Assembly (NCBI GenBank): GCA_005879795.1
Contig: VBKJ01000131.1
Coordinates: 37,076-101,075, forward strand
Source: Deltaproteobacteria bacterium
GTDB taxonomy: Bacteria > Desulfobacterota > Binatia > DP-6
Reading direction: 5' to 3'
Length of the DNA: 64,000 nucleotides
The translations under genes and the position numbers were made by a program. A model generated the notes under the pieces. That model was not told the DNA's origin and ran no database searches. It saw nothing but the letters and a program-made list of their open reading frames with translations. Position 1 is the stretch's first letter, and each line of letters opens with the position of its first letter. Positions 1-7,449 of the stretch are shown here, in pieces.

Positions 1-896
1 ACCCCGCTCGCCACGATCGGGCGCGCGAGCGCCATCCCCTCGAGGAGCGCGAGCGGGAAGGGGTCGCGCAGCGCCGGGTGGACGAGCACGTCGAGCCGCT
101 CGACGACGGGGAACGGGTTCGGGAGGAAGCCCGTCACGGACACCGCCTCCGCGAGGCCGAGCGCCTGGATGCGCTCGCGCACGCTGCGCTCGTAGGCCGG
201 ATCGCGGAAGGCCCCCACCAGGAGAGCGCGCGCGCCCGGCACGGCTGCGCGCACCGCGGCCATGGCCTCGGCCAGGACGGCCGGATTCTTCCGCTGATCG
301 AGGTTCCCCACCATGCCGACCCGGGGGCCGTCGCCGAGCGCCACGTCGGCCGGCACGGGCGCCGCCGCCGCGCGCGCGATGCGCTCCACGTCCAGGCCGT
401 TGTAGACCACGCGGGCCCGCGTCCCGGGCGCGAAGTCGCCGAGCGCCCGGCGCGCGAGCGCGAGCGAGTCGGCCGAGGGCGCGATCAGGTGTCGGGCTCG
501 GCCGAGGAGGTGCTTGCGATAGGCCGCGCCGTCGCCGTAGCTCGAGTAGACGTGCACCACCTGCGGCACGCGCGCGAGCCGCCCGGCGAAGAGACAGTAC
601 GGGAAGCTCGACAGCGTGCAAGCGTAGAGGACGTCGGCCCCCCGCGCCAGGCGCGCGAGGCGCAGCACGGTCGCCGGCAGCGCGAGCCGCGCCGGCCAGG
701 CCCGCCAGCGCCGGAGCGCCGGCAGGTAGGTGACGCGCGCCACGGGGAGGCCCTCCGCGGCCACCTGCGGATGGGGGCCGGCGAGCACGAAGCGGAGCTC
801 CCAGCCGTACCGCGGCGCCGCGGCGTCGAGCACGCGGAGCGCGCGCAGCATGCCGGCGTGATCCGGATGCCCGAGGGTGACGAGCGCGCGCTTCAT
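1..896 (-). CDS. Glycosyltransferase family 4, partial (3' end outside window)
   Basis: The reading frame is open from an ATG at 894-896 down to the window edge, so the C-terminus is missing. The visible roughly 298 residues have the two-lobed GT-B look of family 4 sugar transferases: an N-terminal GHPDHAGMLRAL segment, a middle YSSYGDG segment, and a second lobe opening with VGMVGNLDQRKNP and followed by TGFLPNPFPVVERLDVLVHP. These transferases move a nucleotide-activated sugar onto a lipid or oligosaccharide at the cytoplasmic face. The start codon overlaps the stop of the upstream kinase by four bases (ATGA), making it the last visible gene of the LPS core operon. A core or O-chain sugar is the likely acceptor; donor and linkage cannot be read. 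Confidence 0.82.
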   Translation of the reverse strand, partial: MKRALVTLGHPDHAGMLRALRVLDAAAPRYGWELRFVLAGPHPQVAAEGLPVARVTYLPALRRWRAWPARLALPATVLRLARLARGADVLYACTLSSFPYCLFAGRLARVPQVVHVYSSYGDGAAYRKHLLGRARHLIAPSADSLALARRALGDFAPGTRARVVYNGLDVERIARAAAAPVPADVALGDGPRVGMVGNLDQRKNPAVLAEAMAAVRAAVPGARALLVGAFRDPAYERSVRERIQALGLAEAVSVTGFLPNPFPVVERLDVLVHPALRDPFPLALLEGMALARPIVASG

Positions 897-1684
897 GCGA
901 CCGCCTCGGGGTCGAAGGGCCCGCCGCTCCGCATGAGCTCCCGGAAGCCGGCGCGCGCCGCGGCCGCCTCGGGGATGCGGTCGACGGCGCAGCGGCGCGC
1001 CACGGTCTTCGCGACCAGCCAGCGGGCGAGACGCCGGTGGGTCCGGCGCGAGAGGCCGCGTCCCGCCGCATAGGCCGCGAGCACGCGCGCCCGGTCGCTC
1101 AAGGTGAGCCCGGGCACGACGAAGCGCCCGAGCTGGACCAGATTCCGGCGCCCGACCAGGCCGACCAGCAGCCGGCTCCGCCGCGTGCGGTCGTTGTCGA
1201 GGAAGATGAAGCACTCGCCGACGACGCGGACGTTGGGGGGCACGAGATCGCCGTGCACGAAGCCCGCGCGGTGGAGGCGCGCCACCTCGGCGCCGAGGCG
1301 GCGGAGCAGCGCGCGCTTCTCGCCGGGGCGCGCGCGCCGCCGGGCGACCGCCGCGAGCAGGTCCTCGCCGCCCACGTCGCGCATGACGAGGAGCCCCGCG
1401 CCGCCGCGCCGTGCGGCCGCGACCACCTCGGGGGCGGCGAGCCCCGCGCCGGCGAGCGCCTGCCCCATGCGCAGCGCGCGTGCGGCCCGCCAGCCGCCCG
1501 GCGCCGGATAGGTCTTCACGAAGAGCGCGCCGCCAGGTGCGGAGAGCGAGAGGGTGCGCGCGTGGCGCGACGCGCGCCCGACGTCTCCCGCCGCGGCCGC
1601 CAGGCAGGCGGCCGGATCGATCCCCGCCGCCGCGTCGACCCAGCCGCGCCACCCCTCCGCCTGCCAGGGCATCCGGGCGGTCAT
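893..1684 (-). CDS. Lipopolysaccharide core kinase (InaA/WaaP-type, RIO-like fold)
   Basis: This is a 263-residue protein. It carries the catalytic loop HGDLVPPNV followed by a metal-binding segment FLDNDRT, the signature of the lipopolysaccharide kinase/RIO-like group. The family phosphorylates sugars of the LPS inner core at the cytoplasmic side. The start is the ATG at 1682-1684, which overlaps the stop of the heptosyltransferase (ATGA), and its own stop overlaps the next start in the same way, so translation is probably coupled. Two such kinases (this one and the Kdo kinase at 2667-3431) flank a heptosyltransferase. I infer that one acts on Kdo and this one on a heptose or neighbouring sugar. 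Confidence 0.8.
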   Translation of the reverse strand: MTARMPWQAEGWRGWVDAAAGIDPAACLAAAAGDVGRASRHARTLSLSAPGGALFVKTYPAPGGWRAARALRMGQALAGAGLAAPEVVAAARRGGAGLLVMRDVGGEDLLAAVARRRARPGEKRALLRRLGAEVARLHRAGFVHGDLVPPNVRVVGECFIFLDNDRTRRSRLLVGLVGRRNLVQLGRFVVPGLTLSDRARVLAAYAAGRGLSRRTHRRLARWLVAKTVARRCAVDRIPEAAAARAGFRELMRSGGPFDPEAVA

Positions 1685-2679
1685 TGCGCCAGCACCGCCG
1701 CGGCGCGCGCCACGACCGCATCGGCCGCGACGTCGCGCATGCACACGCGCCCGATCGGGCAGGCGCGGAGGAAGCAGGGCGCGCACGGGGCCCGTCCCAC
1801 CACCGTCAGGCGCTCGCAGCCGAAGGGCGCGGAGCGCACCGGGCTGGTCGGGCCCCACAGCGACAGCGCCGGGGTGCCGAGCGCCGCCGCCAGGTGCAGC
1901 GCGCCCGAGTCGGGACCGAAGGCGAGCCGGGCCCGGGCGAGGACGGCAAGCAGCTGCCGGAGCGTGGTGCGGCCCACCAGATCGCGCACGCCGCCGTCGA
2001 TCGCGCGCAGCGTATCGAGCGCGAAGGGCGCGTCGGCCGCGGCGCCGAGCAGGACCGCGCTCGCGCCGTGCCGCGCGTGCAGCTCGCGCAGCACGGCCGC
2101 GGTGTCCTCCGCGAACCAGCGCCGGCTCGGGCACGAGGAGCCGACGCACGCGGCCACCAGCGGGCCGTCGAGGCCGGCGGTCAGCGCCGCCGCGTCCCCC
2201 GCCTCCTCGGCCGACGGCGCGAGCCCGAACTCGATCGGCACGGGCGGAAGGCCGAGGGCCTCGGCGAAGGCCAGGAACTGGGCGAGCTTCGGCCGCTCGA
2301 TCCCCTGGGGCGGGAGGCGGCGCGTGGCGAGGAGCCAGCTCCCCTCGCGCCCGTCGGCGCGCGCGAAGGCGAGTCGCTCGGCCGCACCCGAGGCACGCGC
2401 GATGAGCGCGCTCTTGATGCCCCGTCCGAGGTCGAGGGCCACCTGGTAGCGCTCTCGGCGCACGCGCTGCAGGAACGGCGGCAGGGCGCGGATGCCCCGC
2501 GGGCGCTCGAAGACGTGCAGCCGGTCGAGCCACGGGTGGCCGGAGAGGAGCGGCGCCGAGGGCGGCTCCACGGCCCAGCCGAGCCAGGCGTCGGGCCGCG
2601 CGCGCCGGATGCGCCCGAGGAGCGGGAGGGCGCGGATCACGTCGCCGAGCGCGCCGGGCAGGACGATCAGCAGCCGCAC
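1681..2679 (-). CDS. LPS heptosyltransferase, GT9 family
   Basis: The 332-residue protein is a GT-B fold heptosyltransferase. The N-terminus has the family opening LIVLPGALGDVIRALPLL, and the second lobe has GPDSGALHLAAALGTPALSLWGP, the ADP-heptose pocket. The C-terminal stretch is rich in cysteine, CAPCFLRACPIGRVCM, as in many GT9 proteins. It transfers heptose from ADP-heptose to the inner core in the cytoplasm. It starts with GTG and overlaps the end of the Kdo kinase by 13 bases. A second GT9 gene lies at 4159-5223, so the pair plausibly covers heptosyltransferase I and II activity. Which one does which is not certain. Confidence 0.88.
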   Translation of the reverse strand: MRLLIVLPGALGDVIRALPLLGRIRRARPDAWLGWAVEPPSAPLLSGHPWLDRLHVFERPRGIRALPPFLQRVRRERYQVALDLGRGIKSALIARASGAAERLAFARADGREGSWLLATRRLPPQGIERPKLAQFLAFAEALGLPPVPIEFGLAPSAEEAGDAAALTAGLDGPLVAACVGSSCPSRRWFAEDTAAVLRELHARHGASAVLLGAAADAPFALDTLRAIDGGVRDLVGRTTLRQLLAVLARARLAFGPDSGALHLAAALGTPALSLWGPTSPVRSAPFGCERLTVVGRAPCAPCFLRACPIGRVCMRDVAADAVVARAAAVLAQ

Positions 2680-3431
2680 GCGTCCCCCAGGACGAGGCGC
2701 GGGTCGTGGCCCGTGTAGGCGGCGCGGAAGGCGCGGCGCTCCTCGGCGCCGGCGAGCCGCCCTCCGGGATCGAGCTTGGCGAGCGAGCGTACGAGACGGC
2801 GGAGGTTCCGGCCGCGCGCGGGCGCGCGCAACGGAGCGGCGCCGAGCCAGGCGCGGTCGAAGTCGAGGAGTGCCACGCGCACGCCCTCGGGGCCGGGGTG
2901 GACGAGGAGGTTCCGCAGGTTCAGGTCGGCGTGGAACACGCCCGCCGCGTGCAACCCGGCGACGGCGCGCCCGGCGGCGGCGGCGAGCCCGCAGCGGGCT
3001 CCCCGATCGGCCGCCCGGCGGAGCGCCTCGAGCAGGGTCGTGGCCTCGGGCACCTCGGCCGTCACGAGCGCCCCGCGGTACGCGAACCGGCCCTCGACGC
3101 GCGCCGCGAGCACCTCGGCGGCGGCCACCCCGCGGCGGCGCGCCTCGACGGTGAGCGCGAGCTCGTGGAACGGCCGCGGGCGGAGTCCGAAGTAGGTCTC
3201 GCGCAGCAGGCGAGCGGCGAGCCCGCCCCGCCGGCAGATGCGCAGCACCAGGGGCGCGCCCTCGCCGACCCGGACGCGGTAGGCGGGGCCACGGCCCGAG
3301 GCGATCGCCTCGGTCCCTAGCGGCAGCTCGAGCCGGGCCGCGAGCAGCCAGGGCGCGAGCGCCTGAATCAGGTCCGTGCGGATCGCGGCCCGCACCGCCC
3401 CCGAGCGCAGGAGAGCGTACGATGCCGGCAT
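2667..3431 (-). CDS. kdkA: 3-deoxy-D-manno-octulosonic acid (Kdo) kinase
   Basis: The 254-residue protein has the Kdo-kinase pattern: FHADLNLRNLLVH as catalytic loop and LLDFDRAWL as the metal-binding segment. These enzymes phosphorylate the first Kdo residue of lipid A-Kdo on the cytoplasmic face, a step found in bacteria with mono-Kdo LPS. I chose the ATG at 3429-3431, two bases after the stop of the upstream gene. Longer starts in this frame run into arginine-rich sequence that is only the shadow of the upstream gene. It overlaps the following heptosyltransferase. The family call is firm; the substrate follows from family knowledge and the LPS setting. Confidence 0.85.
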   Translation of the reverse strand: MPASYALLRSGAVRAAIRTDLIQALAPWLLAARLELPLGTEAIASGRGPAYRVRVGEGAPLVLRICRRGGLAARLLRETYFGLRPRPFHELALTVEARRRGVAAAEVLAARVEGRFAYRGALVTAEVPEATTLLEALRRAADRGARCGLAAAAGRAVAGLHAAGVFHADLNLRNLLVHPGPEGVRVALLDFDRAWLGAAPLRAPARGRNLRRLVRSLAKLDPGGRLAGAEERRAFRAAYTGHDPRLVLGDACGC

Positions 3432-3433
3432 CC

Positions 3434-4162
3434 TCACCGCGGCCGCGCGGCCTCCTCCCGCCGCATCTCCCAGAGCTTGGCGTAGGCGACCAGCGCCCGA
3501 TAGCCGCCCAGCACGGCGAGCGTCCAGCGTCCCCAGAACCCTCCCGCCGGGCCGTGCGCCACGAGCGCCCGCCCGCTCGCCACGAGGGGCGGGATCACGA
3601 GATGCCAGGCGCGCGGGCGGACGTGCCGCGCGTGCAGCAGCGCGGCGAGCGTCGCCGCCTGCGCGTCGAGCTCCTCGACCGCGGCGGCGAGCGTCGGGAC
3701 GCCGTGCGCGATGAGGCGCTCGGGGAGCTCGGGTGCGCGTCCGCCGTCGAGCACGAGCTCGGGCGTGAGGCCGGTCCGCAGGCGGAGGCGCGCGCCGGCG
3801 CGGAGCGCCAGGCGGACGGGCGCGCGCCGGAGCCGGAGCGTCGTCCCGAACGCGCTCACCTCCTGCGCGATGCGATAGGCGCGCGCGGCGGGGGCCTCCA
3901 CCGCGCTCGCGATGGCGGCAGCGAGCGGCGCCCCGACCGCCTCGTGCTCCTCGACGAGGAGAAGCCACGGGGCCGCGGCCGCCTCGGCCGGGTCGCCACC
4001 CCGCCGCACACCGCTCGGTAGCGGTTCCGTACCGAGGCGTCCGGCAGGATCGAGCACGATCCGCTCGCCCGCCCACGCGACGCTGTCCAGGGCGCGCTCG
4101 AGGCGCGCTCCGCCGCGGCTCGCGAGCACGACCGCGGCGACGTCCTGGAGCGACGCTCTCAT
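3434..4162 (-). CDS. Degenerate family 2 glycosyltransferase (WaaE/KdtX-like)
   Basis: The 242-residue protein aligns by eye with the WaaE/KdtX branch of GT2. It has an opening VAAVVLASRGGARLERALDSV and an APWLLLVEEHEA segment where family members have a DADER metal-binding motif, followed by a C-terminus with WTLAVLGGYRALVAYAKLWE. The usual acidic pair is changed to E71-E72-H73-E74, and the substrate-binding aspartates of the first strand are not evident. The fold may persist without normal catalysis. The start ATG at 4160-4162 overlaps the waaF stop (ATGA), and the gene ends two bases before kdkA, so it is kept in the operon. It could be an inactive partner, an altered transferase, or a decaying gene. 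Confidence 0.65.
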   Translation of the reverse strand: MRASLQDVAAVVLASRGGARLERALDSVAWAGERIVLDPAGRLGTEPLPSGVRRGGDPAEAAAAPWLLLVEEHEAVGAPLAAAIASAVEAPAARAYRIAQEVSAFGTTLRLRRAPVRLALRAGARLRLRTGLTPELVLDGGRAPELPERLIAHGVPTLAAAVEELDAQAATLAALLHARHVRPRAWHLVIPPLVASGRALVAHGPAGGFWGRWTLAVLGGYRALVAYAKLWEMRREEAARPR

Positions 4163-5223
4163 CGCACGGCGGCTGCGCCCGCCGTCGTCCCGAGCGCCGC
4201 GCGCGCCGCGGCGAGCACCGCCGCGGGCGGGACGAGCCGCATGCAGTCCTCGGTGCCGCGCGGGCAGCGTCGCCCGCCGTGGCGGCCGCAGGGCCGGCAG
4301 GCGAGATCGGCCTCCACCACGGTCGTGCGCGGCCCCCAGGGCCCGTAGCCGAGCGCGGGCGTGGTGGCGCAGAAGACCGCCACCACCGGCACGCCGCGCG
4401 CGCAGGCGATGTGCATGGGCGCGCTGTCGTTGGCGATGAGCAACGCCAGGCGATCGACGACCGCGACCATGGTGGGGAGATCCGTGCGCCCGGCGAGCAC
4501 CGTGGCGCAACCGCCGGCGCGATGGTTGATCTCCGCCGCGAGCGCCGCGTCGTCCGGGGCGCCGAGGACGACGCAGCGCGCCCCCTCCGCCGCCAGCGCG
4601 CCGATCACGGCCGCGAAGCCCTCCGGCGCCCAGCGCTTCGTGGTCCACACCGAGCCGGGCGCCACGCCGACCAGCGGGCCGGCACCGGGCGGCAGCAGCG
4701 CGGCGGCGCGGCCCGGTGCTTCGGGAGCGATCGGGACGTGGAGCGGCGGGGGCTCCGCCTCGCCGCCGCCGAAGGGCGCCAGCAGGGCCAGGTTCCGCTC
4801 CACGTCGTGGCGCCCGCGGTCGCGCGGCACGCGCTCGTGGAAGAGGCGCGCGCCGCGGCTCTCGCGGAAGCCCACGCGCCGCGGGATGCCCGCCGCCGCG
4901 AGCAGCAGCGCCGTGCGCAGCGAGCGATGCGGCGACACGGCCACCTCGAAGCGCTCGGCGCGCAGGCGGCGCGCCGTGCCGAGCCAGCCGAGCGCGCCGC
5001 CGTCGGCGCCCCGCTTGTCGTCCACCAGCACCTGGTCGACGTCCGGGTGCCCCGCCACCAAGGACGCCGCCTCGGGACGTACGAGGAACGCCAGGCGGCG
5101 CGGCGCGAGCCGACGGCGGAGCGCGGAGACGAGCGGCGTGGTCAGGACGACGTCGCCGAGGAAGCTCGTCTGCACCACGAGCAGCGCCGGCCCGCGGGCA
5201 TCAGGGGAGGCGGCGGGCTTCAT
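4159..5223 (-). CDS. waaF: ADP-heptose:LPS heptosyltransferase II, GT9 family
   Basis: This 354-residue protein has the complete heptosyltransferase II layout: VVQTSFLGDVVLTTPLVSAL at the N-terminus, GSVWTTKRWAPEGFA at the domain interface, and IANDSAPMHIACARGVPVVA in the nucleotide-sugar pocket. It ends with the cysteine-containing CRPCGRHGGRRCPRGTEDCM. It adds a heptose to the LPS inner core from ADP-heptose in the cytoplasm. The start at 5221-5223 lies inside the end of the Trm112-like gene (23-base overlap), and its end overlaps the GT2 start by four bases. It is therefore a central member of the core operon. Confidence 0.9.
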   Translation of the reverse strand: MKPAASPDARGPALLVVQTSFLGDVVLTTPLVSALRRRLAPRRLAFLVRPEAASLVAGHPDVDQVLVDDKRGADGGALGWLGTARRLRAERFEVAVSPHRSLRTALLLAAAGIPRRVGFRESRGARLFHERVPRDRGRHDVERNLALLAPFGGGEAEPPPLHVPIAPEAPGRAAALLPPGAGPLVGVAPGSVWTTKRWAPEGFAAVIGALAAEGARCVVLGAPDDAALAAEINHRAGGCATVLAGRTDLPTMVAVVDRLALLIANDSAPMHIACARGVPVVAVFCATTPALGYGPWGPRTTVVEADLACRPCGRHGGRRCPRGTEDCMRLVPPAAVLAAARAALGTTAGAAAVR

Positions 5224-5371
5224 CGATCAGCATGATCGGGATGTCGTCCTTGATCGCGTACTCGAGCTTGCAGCTCGCGCACACGAGCCCGTCCCCCGAG
5301 GGGGTGAGCGTGACCTCGCCCTTGCACTGCGGGCAGGCGAGGATCGCGAGCAGCTCCTCACTGATGGCCAT
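5201..5371 (-). CDS. Trm112/UPF0434-family small zinc-binding protein
   Basis: A 56-residue protein with a CPQC pair near residue 14 and a second CASC pair near residue 37, typical of the YcaR/Trm112 group. In other bacteria this family often sits beside lipid A and core genes; its role there is unclear, while eukaryotic Trm112 is a methyltransferase partner. I chose the ATG at 5369-5371 because a good ribosome-binding site (GGAGG) lies just upstream; a start further out would add only MGGGAF. It is the first gene of the LPS core operon and overlaps waaF by 23 bases. Confidence 0.85.
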   Translation of the reverse strand: MAISEELLAILACPQCKGEVTLTPSGDGLVCASCKLEYAIKDDIPIMLIDEARRLP

Positions 5372-5624
5372 GAACGCCCCTCCTCCCACTCCCCCGTAGC
5401 GTCAATCGCTGCGCAAATCCAACTGGTCGTGGCCCCACTCCGCCGCGGCGCCGCCCGCACCCGGGGCCCCGGCTTCGTCGAGCAGGCGTTCCGGAACCAC
5501 CTCGGGTTTTGGCATTGGCGAGCCGAACGGCTGCCGGACGGAGCTGGAGCCGCTGATCGAGACGTGGGGTGGACGGCCAGCCGAGCCACAGCCCAGCGCG
5601 GGCCAGCTCGGATCGAACCGACGC
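5372..5624. other. Leader/intergenic region before the LPS core operon
   Basis: About 250 bases between the Trm112-like start and the stop of the small XRE regulator. Both strands were read and no convincing gene, RNA or repeat was seen. The promoter of the minus-strand core operon should lie here, but I could not pick a clear -35/-10 pair. Confidence 0.4.
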
Positions 5625-5867
5625 TCAGACCGGGTCCGACCCGTCCAGCAGCGAGCTGCCGAGCCGGGCGTCGAGTCGCTCGAGAGCCCTCCACGCGAGT
5701 CTGCTCGGCTTCACGTGGCCGTTCTCCCACCGGCTCACGGTGGAGAAGGTGACGCTCAGGGCCTGCGCCAGCCCCTCCTGCGTGATCCCGATGCGGCGGC
5801 GCCAGGCGCGGATGATGACGCCGGCGTGCAGCGCCGTTCCATCCCCTGCCCAGCCCGGTGTGAGCAT
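5625..5867 (-). CDS. Small XRE-family helix-turn-helix regulator
   Basis: About 80 residues containing a clear XRE/Cro-type helix-turn-helix: an RAWRRRIGITQEGLAQAL first helix pair, then the recognition helix VTFSTVSRWENG, then KPSRLAWRALERL. I placed the start at the ATG at 5865-5867, because translation upstream of it in the same frame looks like random sequence. Proteins of this kind bind DNA as dimers. It stands alone on the minus strand between two LPS operons and may regulate one of them or be a stray acquired gene. Base composition around it is less GC-rich than in the flanking operons. Confidence 0.65.
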   Translation of the reverse strand: MLTPGWAGDGTALHAGVIIRAWRRRIGITQEGLAQALSVTFSTVSRWENGHVKPSRLAWRALERLDARLGSSLLDGSDPV

Positions 5868-6411
5868 GCCTGCCGTTCTGGGCGACGAGAGCAACCGAGA
5901 TGCCACCGCGGGGCCGCAAGCTTCACTCTCAGGCGCCCGGCCGTCACGACGTTCCTGGTGGCCAGGCTCTGCGACCAAGAGAATGGGCAGTCTCCCATTC
6001 GGGACGCTGTCTACAATAATAGAAGAGGACCCTGCCCTCTCGCGGACGGTCTTGCGCGCTGTCATCGTGCTCTCACGGCCTCCCGGTGCGCTTGGCATCG
6101 TTGAACCCAACCGCCGCGCGGGGATGATCCGGATGAGCCCGCACGGCGGAGCGAGCCGGGAGGCGACTCGTCCCCGTCCGTACGATTGGTCGGAGCGCCG
6201 GTCGCCCCCCGGCTCGTCGGGTGGGGACAGATTGCTAACTAAAGGGGGGCCTCGACTCCGGCAATCCCAAAAAGACGGGAGAACGATGGTGAAGGCGAGT
6301 GTACGCATTCGGAGAGGATTGGGCTCACTCGATGAGTCCGCGACCGCTGCATGGAGCATGTACGTACTCGTGTAAGCACGGCGGATCGAGCAGACGCCGA
6401 GGCGGTGGCCG
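5868..6411. other. Gene-poor, lower-GC intergenic stretch
   Basis: About 540 bases between the XRE regulator and the stop of lpxK. Base composition is visibly less GC-rich than in the neighbouring operons, for example the AT-rich patch near 6010-6025. No protein family could be recognised in any frame. A 29-codon plus-strand frame at 6286-6375 is preceded by a weak purine-rich site but has no other support. The region may hold the XRE promoter and the end of the lpxK transcript, or it may be remnant DNA. Confidence 0.4.
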
Positions 6412-7449
6412 TCACTTCCTCACCAGCACGTCGACCAGGCGCTCGCCGTCGTCCACCTCGAGCTCGACCCGCACGGCGCACAGGGCGGCGAGCGTCGAGA
6501 TGGGGGCGAGCTTCACGAGGTCCTTCTCCGTGGTGACCACGAGGCCGTCGCCGCCCGCTGCCGCGATGCGGCGGACGTCCGCGGCACGGTAGCGATGGTG
6601 GTCCGGGAAGCGGAGGACCCGCTCCACCCGTGCGCCGGCCGCGGCGAGCGTGGCGAGAAAGCGCTCCGGCCGGGCCACGCCCGCAACGGCGGTGACGCGC
6701 GCGCCGCGCAGCCGGCCGAGCGGCTCCTCCCCCCAGGCCCGATCCGCCCCTGCGCGCACGAGCGCCGTGGCGACGAGCCGGCCGCGGAAGAGCGGGAGGC
6801 CGGGCGGCGCGCCCGGGGCACCGTCGAGCGCCAGGAGCGCGCGCGCCCGGGCGAGGCCGGCGAGCGGCTCGCGCAGCGGGCCCGCGGGCAGTGGCCAGGC
6901 GCGCGCCGTCTCCTCGCCCACCAGCACGAGGTCGGCGTCGCGCGTGAGGGCGCGGTGCTGGAAGCCGTCGTCGAGCACGAGCGCGTCGAGGCCGAAGCGC
7001 GTGCAGGCGAAGGCCGCCGCGGCGGCCCGACGCTCGCCCGCCACCACCGGCCCCGCGAAGCGCCGCGCGAGCATGACGGCCTCGTCGCCGCCCTCCTCGG
7101 GGCCGACCAGCGGACGGCCCCCCTCGCCGACGACCACCACCCCGCGGCGCCGCTTGCGATAGCCGCGCGCGACGATGCCGGTGCGGAGCCCGCGCGCCGC
7201 GAGCCGCTCGGCGAGCCAGAGCGCGGTCGGCGTCTTGCCACTCCCGCCCACCGCCAGGTTGCCGACGCTCACCACGTGCGCAGGCACGCGCGCCGTGCCG
7301 AGCCAGCCGGCGTCGTAGAGGCGGTTGCGCAGCGTCGCGAGTGCCCCGTAGGTGAGCGCCGCGGGCACGAGCGCGGCGCGGAGGGCGCGTCCGCCCACGG
7401 TCTCTCCTGTCCAGGCGCGCCACGCCACGCGCTCGAGCGCAGCCGTCAT
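6412..7449 (-). CDS. lpxK: Tetraacyldisaccharide 4'-kinase
   Basis: The 345-residue protein phosphorylates the 4' position of the lipid A disaccharide at the inner membrane. Seen directly are an N-terminal membrane-associating helix (RAALVPAALTYGALATLRNRL), the P-loop VGNLAVGGSGKTPTALWLAE, the LVLDDGFQH segment with its DDGFQH catalytic motif, and a C-terminal VVTTEKDLVKL. All are hallmarks of LpxK. The start ATG at 7447-7449 overlaps the waaA stop (ATGA). It is the last gene of the envelope super-operon. Length is normal for the family. Confidence 0.93.
   Translation of the reverse strand: MTAALERVAWRAWTGETVGGRALRAALVPAALTYGALATLRNRLYDAGWLGTARVPAHVVSVGNLAVGGSGKTPTALWLAERLAARGLRTGIVARGYRKRRRGVVVVGEGGRPLVGPEEGGDEAVMLARRFAGPVVAGERRAAAAAFACTRFGLDALVLDDGFQHRALTRDADLVLVGEETARAWPLPAGPLREPLAGLARARALLALDGAPGAPPGLPLFRGRLVATALVRAGADRAWGEEPLGRLRGARVTAVAGVARPERFLATLAAAGARVERVLRFPDHHRYRAADVRRIAAAGGDGLVVTTEKDLVKLAPISTLAALCAVRVELEVDDGERLVDVLVRK

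Noticed and set aside
6286..6375. 29-codon plus-strand frame preceded by a purine-rich site
   Set aside because: It has no similarity to any family I know and lies in a stretch where all frames look random; one weak ribosome-binding site is not enough.
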